Assembly (NCBI RefSeq): GCF_000177075.1
Contig: NZ_ADEG01000058.1
Location: 96,971 to 160,970, forward strand
Direction of reading: 5' to 3'
DNA from: Hoylesella buccalis ATCC 35310
Lineage (GTDB): Bacteria; Bacteroidota; Bacteroidia; Bacteroidales; Bacteroidaceae
Length of the DNA stretch: 64,000 nt
Shown: positions 8,253 to 16,362 of the stretch, piece by piece
Layout: every line of letters starts with the position of its first letter
How positions within the stretch are numbered: position 1 is the first letter of the stretch
Notes under the pieces: generated by a model
Told to the model about the DNA's origin: nothing
Database searches by the model: none
The model's input: the letters and a program-made list of their open reading frames with translations, nothing else
Position numbers and translations under genes: made by a program

Positions 8253-9611
8253 TTATTTTTCGTTAGCCAAACGCTCTTGTATGGCCTTGCTTTCAGCTTC
8301 GTAGCCAGGCTTGTTGAGCAAGGCGAACATGTTCTTCTTGTACGCTTCCACGCCAGGTTGGTTGAAAGGGTTCACGCCAAGGAGGTTTCCGCTAATGCCA
8401 CAGGCTATCTCGAAGAAGTAAAGTAGCTGGCCGATGTAATACTCATTCAGTTCTGGAAGGCTGATGCGGATGTTGGGAACGCCACCGTCAACGTGCGCCA
8501 GTCGTGTACCCAGCTCGGCCATCTTGTTCACTTCGTCTACTCGTTTGCCTGCCAAGAAGTTCAAACCGTCCAGATTTTCCTCATCTTTGGGGAACAACAT
8601 CTTCTTATTAGGCTGCTCAACACTAATCACAGTTTCGAAGATTGAACGCTCACCCTCTTGTATCCACTGTCCCATGGAGTGCAAATCGGTGGTAAAATCA
8701 CATGCGGCAGGAAAAATGCCCAGATGGTCTTTTCCTTCACTCTCACCGTAAAGTTGTTTCCACCATTCACCGATGAAGTGCAGTTTAGGTTGGAAGTTGA
8801 CGATAATCTCAATCTTCTTGTCCATTTCACGATACAGCGCATGACGCACAACAGCGTACTGTGCGGCTATGTTCTCCTGCAAAGCCACGTCTTTCCCCGT
8901 TGCCTTTTCCATGTCGGCAGCACCCTGTACCAAAGCTTTAATATCGAAACCAGCACAGGCAATGGGCAGTAATCCAACGGGAGTGAGTACGGAGAAGCGA
9001 CCGCCTACATTGTCAGGAATGACAAAACTCTTGTATCCTTCTTTGTCGGCGCATGTGCGCGCGGCACCTTTTTTTGCGTCGGTGATGGCCACAATCACGT
9101 CCTTAGCCTCTTCTTTGCCACGTTGTGCCTCGCATTGTTTCTTCAACAAGCGGAAGGTAAGAGCCGTTTCAGTGGTGGTTCCCGATTTAGATATGTTGAT
9201 GACACCAAACTTCTTATCCTTCAAGTAATCGGTGAGTTCTGCCAAATAGTCCTCGCCAATGTTGTTTCCTGCAAAGAGAATGGCAGGATTCTTCTTGTCG
9301 TTCACCAGCCAGGCGAATGAGTTTCCCAAGGCCTCTATCACGGCACGAGCGCCCAAGTAGCTTCCGCCAATGCCGGCAACCACCACCACTTCGCACTTTT
9401 CGCGTAAGGTGTTGGCGCATGCCTGTACTTCGTCAAGAAACGCAGGTGTGATGGAAGAAGGCAAATGTAACCATCCTAAGAAATCGTTTCCCGGACAAGT
9501 ACCATTTTCAAGTGCTTCTTGTACGGCTTTTACCTTTTCTTCATAGGCCTCTATAGTGCCAGGTTTCAAGAACTGAGTGGCTTTTGTGATGTCTAAACTA
9601 ATACTTTTCAT
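8253..9611 (-). CDS. pgi: Glucose-6-phosphate isomerase
   Basis: 452 residues, the short bacterial type. It interconverts glucose-6-phosphate and fructose-6-phosphate in the cytoplasm. Visible signatures are [40 protein letters not shown] (sugar-phosphate binding) and [15 protein letters not shown]. The conserved C-terminal segment [19 protein letters not shown] is present. I chose the ATG at 9611; an in-frame TTG two codons upstream is the only longer option. Spacing of 7 bases to gpsA and 6 bases to the HAD gene suggests one transcript with them. Confidence 0.97.
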   Translation of the reverse strand: MKSISLDITKATQFLKPGTIEAYEEKVKAVQEALENGTCPGNDFLGWLHLPSSITPAFLDEVQACANTLREKCEVVVVAGIGGSYLGARAVIEALGNSFAWLVNDKKNPAILFAGNNIGEDYLAELTDYLKDKKFGVINISKSGTTTETALTFRLLKKQCEAQRGKEEAKDVIVAITDAKKGAARTCADKEGYKSFVIPDNVGGRFSVLTPVGLLPIACAGFDIKALVQGAADMEKATGKDVALQENIAAQYAVVRHALYREMDKKIEIIVNFQPKLHFIGEWWKQLYGESEGKDHLGIFPAACDFTTDLHSMGQWIQEGERSIFETVISVEQPNKKMLFPKDEENLDGLNFLAGKRVDEVNKMAELGTRLAHVDGGVPNIRISLPELNEYYIGQLLYFFEIACGISGNLLGVNPFNQPGVEAYKKNMFALLNKPGYEAESKAIQERLANEK

Positions 9612-9618
9612 CTTCAAG

Positions 9619-10617
9619 TTATCTAAATGAATCTGTTAATAATTTTATCTCTATTTGCGGACTGATGTGCTCGTACAAAATGTTGTACACAGCATCCAAA
9701 ATCGGCATGTTCACATGCATGTGGCGATTGATCTCTTTCATGCACTTGGTTCCGAAATATCCTTCGGCAATCATCTCCATTTCAATCTGCGCGCTTTTCA
9801 CCGAATATCCCTTGCCAATCATGGTGCCAAAGGTGCGGTTGCGCGAGAAATTGGAGTACGATGTCACCAACAAATCACCCAAATAAACCGAGTCGTACGC
9901 ACTGCGTTCAATGGGATGGACGGCTGTGAGGAACCGAGACATCTCCTGAACGGCATTCGCGATGAGCACGGCTTGGAAGTTGTCACCGTATTTCAGTCCG
10001 CTGCAAATGCCCGAAGCAATGGCGTAAACGTTCTTCAGAACCGACGAATATTCGATGCCAATCACGTCCGATGAGGTTTTGGTCTTGATGACATCGCTGG
10101 CAATGAATTCGGCGAACGACTCCGCTTTCTGTATGTCAGCGCAGCCAATGGTGAGGTAAGACAAGCGATCCATGGCCACTTCCTCTGCATGCGACGGCCC
10201 TCCAATCACGGCTAAGTTCTCGTATGGCACGTCAAACACTTGGTGGAAATACTCTGAACACACCAGGTTTTCGTCGGGAACAATGCCCTTGATGGCGGTG
10301 ATGATAAACTTGTCGCGCAGACGAGTCTTGAGTTTCCGCAGATGACTCTTGAAGTAGGGCGATGGTGTCACAAAGACCAGCGTGTCGTAGGCACCGGTGA
10401 TGGTGTTGATGTCTGATGAGAAAAAAATCTCATCGGTGTTGAAATGCACGCTTGTCAGATAGGCGGGATTGTGTCCCAGACGCTTAAAATCCTCGATGCG
10501 GTCGTCTCTTCGCATGTACCACCCAATGTGATGAGCATGGCTCACCACGATTTTGGCGATGGCTGTGGCCCAACTTCCGCCTCCGATGATCGCTATCTTG
10601 CCGCAGTTATAATTCAT
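9619..10617 (-). CDS. gpsA: Glycerol-3-phosphate dehydrogenase [NAD(P)+]
   Basis: 332 residues. The enzyme reduces dihydroxyacetone phosphate to sn-glycerol-3-phosphate for phospholipid synthesis. The N-terminal dinucleotide-binding loop [16 protein letters not shown], then [27 protein letters not shown] and the catalytic-lysine region [21 protein letters not shown] are all present. It begins inside a short run of ATTCATAATTC-type repeats that separates it from lysS. Those repeats fill the 110-base gap (10618-10727), yet strand and spacing still suit one operon with lysS upstream and pgi downstream. Confidence 0.97.
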   Translation of the reverse strand: MNYNCGKIAIIGGGSWATAIAKIVVSHAHHIGWYMRRDDRIEDFKRLGHNPAYLTSVHFNTDEIFFSSDINTITGAYDTLVFVTPSPYFKSHLRKLKTRLRDKFIITAIKGIVPDENLVCSEYFHQVFDVPYENLAVIGGPSHAEEVAMDRLSYLTIGCADIQKAESFAEFIASDVIKTKTSSDVIGIEYSSVLKNVYAIASGICSGLKYGDNFQAVLIANAVQEMSRFLTAVHPIERSAYDSVYLGDLLVTSYSNFSRNRTFGTMIGKGYSVKSAQIEMEMIAEGYFGTKCMKEINRHMHVNMPILDAVYNILYEHISPQIEIKLLTDSFR

Positions 10618-10727
10618 AATTCTTCATTCATAATTCATCCTGATTGCTCACAAGTCATGATTCTTCTTTTCTCAATCCAATTGATAGTTAGCGAGAAGTG
10701 TGTGAATCATGAATTGTGCATGATGAA
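10618..10727. repeat. ATTCATAATTC-type repeats between lysS and gpsA
   Basis: The gap is built from variants of AATTCATAATTC and ATGAATTATG on both strands, giving imperfect inverted arms around 10611-10640 and 10708-10732. This is a low-complexity class common in Bacteroidota intergenic DNA. No terminator-like hairpin with a T-run was seen. Confidence 0.5.
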
Positions 10728-12458
10728 TTATTTCTGGCTGTTGTCAATCCATTGTTGGAATTGTTCAACCTTCGGATTGTCGTAGCCCAATTTATATTTC
10801 TTGTTTACCCCGCAAACATTCATTTGCAAGGCCTGTGCCTTTACCTGCGCGATGTCCGAAATCAGGTTGTATCCTGCCTTTCTGAACACGGGAACCCACA
10901 GCTCCGGAACGCCAATGGCAGCCCATTCTTCCACCGTACTCTGCGGTATTTTCTTCTCAGGTTTCATTTGTGGGAAGAACAACACTTCCTGTATGAACGT
11001 CTTTCCGGTCATCAACATCACCAAACGATCGATGCCAATGCCGATACCCGATGTGGGAGGCATGCCATATTGCAGTGCGCGCAGGAAGTCTTGGTCGATA
11101 ATCATGGCCTCGTCGTCACCCTTGTCAGCCAATTTCATTTGCTCCTTGAAACGCTCTTCTTGGTCGATAGGGTCGTTCAATTCAGAGTAAGCGTTCGCCA
11201 ATTCCTTGCCATTCACCATCAGTTCAAAGCGTTCTGTCAGTCCTGGTTTGCTTCGGTGCATCTTGGTAAGCGGTGACATCTCCACGGGGTAATCCGTGAT
11301 GAACGTGGGTTGAATGAACGTTCCTTCGCAGAACTCGCCAAATATTTCGTCAATCAACTTGCCTTTACCCATGCTCTCATCCACCTCCATGTCGAGCTTT
11401 TTACATATTTCTCTTATCTCGTCTTCAGTCTTTTCGTTGAGGTCATAGCCCGTCTTTTCTTTGATGGCATCAAGAATGGGCAAGCGTCGGTAAGGAGCTT
11501 TGAAGCTAATCATCTGTCCGTCAATCTCCCGTTCGGCACTACCGTTGACGGCAATGCAAATGGTTTCCAGCAGTTTTTCAGTAAATGCCATCATCCAATT
11601 GTAGTCTTTGTACTGCACATACAATTCCATGCAAGTGAATTCAGGATTGTGATTGCGATCCATTCCCTCGTTACGGAAGTTCTTGCCGATTTCATACACG
11701 CCTTCAAAACCGCCCACTATCAGTCGTTTTAAGTACAGTTCGGTGGCGATGCGCATGTACATGTCGGTGTTCAGCGCGTTGAAGTGTGTGACGAATGGGC
11801 GTGCGCTGGCACCACCGGCAATGGCTTGCAGGGTGGGAGTCTCCACCTCTGTGTAGCCAGCCTCGTCCAGTACCTTGCGCATCGTGCGTAACACCGTAGC
11901 ACGTTGCAAGAATGTATCTTTCACACCGTCGTTGACAATCAGGTCTACATAGCGTTGGCGATAGCGCAATTCGGGGTCGTCAAACTTGTCGTAGGCCACT
12001 CCGTCTTTGTATTTCACGATAGGCAGGGGTTTTAAGGCCTTGCTCAACAGTGTTAAACTTTGTGCGTGTACCGATATTTCACCTGTTTGAGTTTTGAACA
12101 CAAAGCCCTTGATGCCAATGACATCGCCAATGTCCAGCAGGCGTTTGAACACCACGTTGTACAAATCTTTGTTCTCATCGGGGCAGATGTCATCGCGCGT
12201 AACGTACACTTGTATTCGGCCTTTGGAGTCTTGCAATTCTACAAAACTGGCCTTGCCCATCACGCGTCGTGTCATCATGCGGCCTGCTATCACCACTTCT
12301 CGCTTTTCCTCACCGTCTTGATAGTCAGCTTTTATATCCGTGCTGAACGCGTTGGTAGGAAACTCTGCGGCAGGATAAGGGTCGATGCCCATATTTCGTA
12401 ACTCTTGGAGACTTTGTCTGCGACCAATCTCCTGTTCACTCAATTCTAAGATGTTCAT
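10728..12458 (-). CDS. lysS: Lysyl-tRNA synthetase, class II
   Basis: 576 residues, slightly longer than the E. coli enzyme because of a C-terminal extension after motif 3. An N-terminal anticodon-binding OB-fold (VVIAGRMMTRRVMGKASFVEL) is followed by class II motif 2 (FRNEGMDRNHNPEFTCMELY) and motif 3 (GIGIGIDRLVMLMTG). The last ~80 residues (FPQMKPEKKI ... WIDNSQK) form the extension. The start MNILELSEQEIGRRQ at 12458 is preferred to a longer frame that runs into the upstream repeat. Three 66-bp promoter-leader repeats lie immediately upstream in the same orientation, the nearest -7 box ending 97 bases before the ATG. Probable first gene of lysS-gpsA-pgi-HAD. Confidence 0.97.
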   Translation of the reverse strand: MNILELSEQEIGRRQSLQELRNMGIDPYPAAEFPTNAFSTDIKADYQDGEEKREVVIAGRMMTRRVMGKASFVELQDSKGRIQVYVTRDDICPDENKDLYNVVFKRLLDIGDVIGIKGFVFKTQTGEISVHAQSLTLLSKALKPLPIVKYKDGVAYDKFDDPELRYRQRYVDLIVNDGVKDTFLQRATVLRTMRKVLDEAGYTEVETPTLQAIAGGASARPFVTHFNALNTDMYMRIATELYLKRLIVGGFEGVYEIGKNFRNEGMDRNHNPEFTCMELYVQYKDYNWMMAFTEKLLETICIAVNGSAEREIDGQMISFKAPYRRLPILDAIKEKTGYDLNEKTEDEIREICKKLDMEVDESMGKGKLIDEIFGEFCEGTFIQPTFITDYPVEMSPLTKMHRSKPGLTERFELMVNGKELANAYSELNDPIDQEERFKEQMKLADKGDDEAMIIDQDFLRALQYGMPPTSGIGIGIDRLVMLMTGKTFIQEVLFFPQMKPEKKIPQSTVEEWAAIGVPELWVPVFRKAGYNLISDIAQVKAQALQMNVCGVNKKYKLGYDNPKVEQFQQWIDNSQK

Positions 12459-12500
12459 ATATGATAAAATAGCTATTTTTTCCCGATTCTGATGGATAGA

Positions 12501-12695
12501 GCCCGCCAAAAGCACTCAAAGCTGTTTGCCTTGTTAAGGCGAAGCCTATTTTATGCAAAAATAGTGCAAGCCGAAGACAGTCAAACTACGTTTGAACTGC
12601 TGAGGTGCAGCCTGTTTTATGCAAAGATAGTGCAAGCCGAGCATAGAGAGAGTTTACTTTCTATATTAAGGCGCAGCCTATTTTATGCAAAAGTA
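12501..12695 (-). repeat. 66-bp promoter-leader repeat, three units, upstream of lysS
   Basis: Read on the minus strand, -7 boxes TACTTTTG, TATCTTTG and TATTTTTG lie at 12688-12695, 12622-12629 and 12556-12563, exactly 66 bases apart. Each is followed by CATAAAA(T/C)AGGC, an AGGC/GCCT-type mini-hairpin, and later GGCTTGCAC just before the next box. A second mini-stem in the middle unit reads CAAAC/GTTTG where other loci have CAAGC/GCTTG. The ORF running through the repeat on the plus strand is a by-product, because 66 is a multiple of three. Confidence 0.85.
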
Positions 12696-12980
12696 CGAAA
12701 TAAATCTGAATGTGCCTACCTTTTCATATTTTTTATAATTGCGTGACAAGCTGACTGCTATTTTGTGCCGCTGCACACACTTCACCGCCATTGTTTTCAA
12801 CAACGAATTTAAGGACTCAACAAGTCAAAGGAGCAGTGTGCCAGGTGAAGAATCATACCATTATGCACCAAAAAATGTTGGATATTTTCATCATTTTAAG
12901 CCCTTAAAATGGCACTTGAAAAGTGATGAAATAGAAAAAATCGGTAGGCAGGAAGGTAGCAAACATCCGATTGATCTGCC

Positions 12981-13112
12981 ATCGATATCCACTTTTCTCC
13001 ACAAAGCAATGAGTTTGGTGGTCAATCTGAATCACTTTGGCGGTCAATTAACATGAGTTTGTGCTTCAAAAGCATAGGAATTGTGCACTAAAAGCAATGC
13101 TCTTGGCTTCAA
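12981..13112. repeat. 22-bp-periodic degenerate array, locus 3 (6 units)
   Basis: Units start at 12981, 13003, 13025, 13047, 13069 and 13091. Recurring cores are AAAGCAATG and CATGAGTTTG, with GGTCA or TTCA at several unit ends. Spacing is exact although few units are more than about 60% alike. Confidence 0.7.
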
Positions 13113-13190
13113 TTAGTTTAGAAATAGAATGCTAAAAGTGGTTGCGAAAGCTATAACTCACTGTGAGGTAGTTGTTTATGAAAGTTGCTT

Positions 13191-13244
13191 ATATTTGGCG
13201 TATTTGCACCACAAGGAAGGTTGGTTTGCAAATACGCCAAATAT
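13191..13244. repeat. Perfect 18-bp inverted repeat near the 3' end of trpB2
   Basis: 13191-13208 (ATATTTGGCGTATTTGCA) is the exact reverse complement of 13227-13244, around an 18-base loop. It lies about 25 bases past the trpB2 stop. There is no clean T-run on either side, so it is a weak terminator candidate. The arm core GCGTATTTGCA recurs near 19678, 25514 and 917. Confidence 0.75.
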
Positions 13245-13267
13245 GAAGCGGTGTGTTGTCAAGAAAA

Positions 13268-14632
13268 TTACACCTCGGGAACATCTTTGAGGCTGTCCGC
13301 AATCTCTTCATCGGTGATGTTGTAATTGCGCAAGTCGCCACTCAAATAACTGTCGTATGCCGTCATATCGATGAGTCCATGGCCCGAGAGATTAAAGAGA
13401 ATCACTTTCTCTTCACCACTCTCTTTGCACTTTTGCGCCTCACGAATGGTGGCAGCGATGGCATGACAGCTCTCTGGTGCCGGGATGATGCCTTCAGTTC
13501 GGGAGAAAAGAATACCGGCATCGAATGCCTCCAGCTGTGGAATGTCTACGCCATGCATCAGCTTGTCTTTCGCCAATTGCGAGATAATCATGCCCGCACC
13601 ATGATAACGTAAACCGCCGGCATGAATGTTTGCGGGCTTAAAGTCGTGTCCCAGCGTGTACATGGGCAACAGAGGCGTGTAGCCAGCCTCGTCACCAAAG
13701 TCGTATTCAAACTTGCCTCGGGTTAGTTTTGGGCAGCTGCTGGGCTCGGCAGCAATGTACTCAGTCTGTCTTCCTTCCAAGATAGTATGACGCATGAAGG
13801 GGAAGGTCAGTCCGCCAAAGTTACTACCTCCTCCGAAACAAGCAATCACGACGTCGGGATACTCGCCCGCCATCTCCATTTGTTTCTCTGCTTCCAAGCC
13901 GATAACAGTTTGATGTAGAGCCACATGGTTAAGCACCGAACCCAGCGTGTACTTGCAGTTGGGTGTGGTAGTAGCCAGCTCGATGGCCTCAGAGATAGCT
14001 GTTCCGAGGCTTCCCTGATGGTGTGGATCGCGCGTGATGATGTCCTTTCCGGCGCGTGTTGACATCGATGGCGAGCCTTCCACGGTGGCTCCGAAGGTGC
14101 GCATGATACTACTGCGGTAGGGTTTTTGTTGCATCGAAATCTTCACTTGGTACACGGCAGCTTCTAATCCGAAGATTTTTGCCGCATAACTCAAGGCAGC
14201 TCCCCATTGTCCGGCACCCGTCTCGGTGGTGACGTTCGTGGTGCCTTCCTGCTTGCAGTAGTAGCATTGGGCCAGCGCCGAGTTAAGTTTGTGCGAGCCA
14301 AGCGGGTTCACACTCTCGTTCTTGAAATAGATATGTGCCGGTGTGTCCAAGGCTTTTTCCAGCGCATAAGCACGAACCAATGGGGTGGATCGGTAGTATT
14401 TGTACTTGTCCAGCACCGCTTCGGGGATGTCAATCCATCGGTTTTCGGTGTCAAGTTCTTGCTTGGAGCATTCTAAGCTGAAGATGTGCGACAGGTCTTC
14501 AGCCGTAACTGGCTGCTTGGTCTTTGGGTTTAGCGGTGGCAAGGGCTTGTTAACCATGTCGGCTTGTATGTTGTACCACTGTGTAGGAATGTCGTTTTCC
14601 TGAAGTATGAATTTCTTTTGTTTGTTCAACAT
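13268..14632 (-). CDS. trpB2: TrpB2-type tryptophan synthase beta-like PLP enzyme
   Basis: 454 residues, longer than TrpB1 (about 400), as expected for the TrpB2 branch. It condenses indole with serine to tryptophan, and in this branch often acts without TrpA or with other partners. The PLP lysine lies in NPLGSHKLNSALAQ (around residue 110), followed by TETGAGQWGAALS and the phosphate-binding glycine loop ACFGGGSNFGG. The RTEGIIPAPESCHAI segment and the terminal LSGHGLIDM match the fold. No trpA or other trp gene is nearby, so it is a stand-alone salvage-type enzyme. A TACCTTTG box (minus strand, 14706-14713) lies 74 bases upstream, back to back with the symporter promoter. Confidence 0.93.
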   Translation of the reverse strand: MLNKQKKFILQENDIPTQWYNIQADMVNKPLPPLNPKTKQPVTAEDLSHIFSLECSKQELDTENRWIDIPEAVLDKYKYYRSTPLVRAYALEKALDTPAHIYFKNESVNPLGSHKLNSALAQCYYCKQEGTTNVTTETGAGQWGAALSYAAKIFGLEAAVYQVKISMQQKPYRSSIMRTFGATVEGSPSMSTRAGKDIITRDPHHQGSLGTAISEAIELATTTPNCKYTLGSVLNHVALHQTVIGLEAEKQMEMAGEYPDVVIACFGGGSNFGGLTFPFMRHTILEGRQTEYIAAEPSSCPKLTRGKFEYDFGDEAGYTPLLPMYTLGHDFKPANIHAGGLRYHGAGMIISQLAKDKLMHGVDIPQLEAFDAGILFSRTEGIIPAPESCHAIAATIREAQKCKESGEEKVILFNLSGHGLIDMTAYDSYLSGDLRNYNITDEEIADSLKDVPEV

Positions 14633-14755
14633 TGTTGTCTTTTTTTTGTTGGGTTTATGATTCAGATTGCCCGAAATAGGCTGATAAGCCTGGTTTTATC
14701 ACCAACAAAGGTAAGAAAAAGATTGCATTTGTGGGTCAATACATGCGAGATTTGT

Positions 14756-14763
14756 TAACTTTG
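14756..14763 (+). promoter_or_regulatory. -7 box abutting the symporter start codon
   Basis: TAACTTTG ends one base before the ATG at 14765. Transcription from such a box normally begins several bases further on, which would put the RNA 5' end at or inside the first codons. A -33 candidate (TTTG, 14728-14731) is 24 bases away, longer than usual. Confidence 0.45.
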
Positions 14764-14764
14764 C

Positions 14765-16198
14765 ATGAAAAACATGACGATTGTTCTTACGTTGTTAGGC
14801 TATTTTGCGGCCTTGTTGTTACTGAGTAGAATGACGACAAGGCATGCCACAAACGATACTTTTTATCGCGGAAACCGACAGTCGCCCTGGTATTTGGTGG
14901 CCTTTGGCATGATAGGTGCGTCGGTTTCGGGTGTCACCTTCGTATCCGTGCCGGGCATGGTCAATACCATTGGCATGACCTACCTGCAAACTTGTCTGGG
15001 TTTTGTGCTGGGTTATGTGGCGGTGGCCTTTGTGTTGTTGCCCATTTACTATCGTCTGAATCTCACCACCATCTACACTTATCTGCAACAACGCTTGGGA
15101 ACTCGTTCGTATAAAACGGGTGCTTGGTTCTTTTTGTTGTCCAAAATGTCGGGTTCGGCGGTTAAGTTTTATGTGGTGTGCATGCTCTTACAGCGGTTTG
15201 TTCTCGATGACATCGGGGTGCCTTTCATGGTCACTGCGTTGGTGTTGGTGTCGCTTATCTGGCTGTATACGCGGCGTGGAGGCATTAAGACATTAGTTTG
15301 GACTGATACGTTTCAAACCTTTTGCATGTTCGCGGCGCTCATCTTCATCATCGTGCAGGTGATGTCCATGCTTGAAATGAATGTCGTTGAGGCCGTGAAA
15401 GTCATCGCCCAGGATGACAGAAGTCGCATCTTCGTGTTTGATGATTGGCTGTCTAAACAGAATTTTTGGAAGCAATTTGTAAGTGGTATCTTTATCGTTA
15501 TCGTGATGACGGGGCTTGATCAGGACATGATGCAGAAGAATTTGACGTGCAAGACCTTGCGTGAGGCGCAGAAAGACATGTGTACCTACGGACTTGCCTT
15601 CGTGCCTGTCAACCTGTTGTTCTTGGCGTTAGGTGTGCTGTTGTCTATGTTGGCCGCGCAACAGGGCGTGCCTCTGCCATCCGCAGGCGATGAGTTGTTG
15701 CCCATGTTTGCAGCGACGGGCGAGTTAGGTGCCATGGTGGTGGTGTTCTTTACCATTGGCATTGTGGCGACATCGTTCAGTAGTGCCGACTCTGCCTTGA
15801 CGGCTTTGACCACCACTTACTGCGTGGACATCTGTCAAAAGCCTGCCGATGAACGGCTCAGACATCGTGTTCATGCGGCCATGGGCGCGGTGTTTGTCTT
15901 GTTCATCCTGATGTTCAGGGCGTTCAACTCGACCAATTTGATCGATGCCATCTATATATTGGTATCGTATACCTATGGACCTTTGTTGGGATTGTTTGCG
16001 TTTGGACTGCTCACGAAGTACCAGGTAAACGACCGATGGGTACCCTATTTAGCCATTGCCGCACCCGTGTTGTGCTATGTGTTGGATGCCGTTGCGCAGC
16101 ATGTGTGGCACTATCATTTTGGTTACGAATTGCTCTTGCTCAATGGGACATTAACCTTTGCTGGATTGTTGGTGACAAGGAAGAGAAACGTACCTTGA
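14765..16198 (+). CDS. Sodium:solute symporter family permease
   Basis: 477 residues, about 13 membrane segments, matching the SSS/LeuT-fold family. Visible family features are the N-terminal YRGNRQSPWYLVAFGMIGASVSGVTFVSVPGM segment region (positions ~35-65), the aromatic LVWTDTFQTFCMF stretch, and FFTIGIVATSFSSADSALTALTT, which corresponds to the helix lining the Na+ site. The substrate cannot be told from sequence (sugars, sialic acid, pantothenate or amino acids are all possible). Translation may start at the first ATG or at codon 4 (14774), because a -7 box directly abuts the first. No neighbour suggests a pathway. Simple-sequence repeats start just before its stop codon. Confidence 0.9.
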   Translation: MKNMTIVLTLLGYFAALLLLSRMTTRHATNDTFYRGNRQSPWYLVAFGMIGASVSGVTFVSVPGMVNTIGMTYLQTCLGFVLGYVAVAFVLLPIYYRLNLTTIYTYLQQRLGTRSYKTGAWFFLLSKMSGSAVKFYVVCMLLQRFVLDDIGVPFMVTALVLVSLIWLYTRRGGIKTLVWTDTFQTFCMFAALIFIIVQVMSMLEMNVVEAVKVIAQDDRSRIFVFDDWLSKQNFWKQFVSGIFIVIVMTGLDQDMMQKNLTCKTLREAQKDMCTYGLAFVPVNLLFLALGVLLSMLAAQQGVPLPSAGDELLPMFAATGELGAMVVVFFTIGIVATSFSSADSALTALTTTYCVDICQKPADERLRHRVHAAMGAVFVLFILMFRAFNSTNLIDAIYILVSYTYGPLLGLFAFGLLTKYQVNDRWVPYLAIAAPVLCYVLDAVAQHVWHYHFGYELLLLNGTLTFAGLLVTRKRNVP

Positions 16199-16362
16199 AC
16201 TTTGAACTTTGAACATTGAACTTTGATGTTGCAATGTGTGAGCTAATGAACCAGTAAACTTTGAACTTTGAGCTTTGAACATTGAACTTTGACGTTGCAA
16301 AATGTGAGTTTATGAACTATCAACTCGTAAACTCGTCAACTTGTAAACTTGTCAACTATAAC
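16195..16362. repeat. Heptamer/octamer simple-repeat tract after the symporter gene
   Basis: First part is built from TTTGAAC heptamers (AACTTTGAACTTTGAAC and variants), the second from 8-base AACTCGTA, AACTCGTC, AACTTGTA and AACTTGTC units. The tract fills the whole gap between the convergent symporter and LptD-like genes. Related tracts occur near 40.1, 55.8 and 56.1 kb. Confidence 0.8.

Larger units (their letters stand above)
12740..13267. other. Composite intergenic element between trpB2 and lysS
   Basis: Gene-free. It holds, left to right, AT-rich unique sequence, a ~67-bp module (12899-12965) that aligns without gaps to 63831-63897 at about 70% by eye, a 22-bp-periodic array (12981-13112) and a perfect 18-bp inverted repeat (13191-13244). 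The ORF spanning the first half has no protein-like character. Confidence 0.55.

Noticed and set aside
12492..12746. Plus-strand ORF with repeated LRRSLFYAKIVQAE-like peptide
   Set aside because: It is the antisense reading of the 66-bp promoter repeat; frames stay open because 66 is a multiple of three. No ribosome site, and the repeat is oriented for lysS on the other strand.
12981..13112. 22-bp arrays considered as CRISPR
   Set aside because: No identical repeats, no spacers of constant length and no cas genes in the window.
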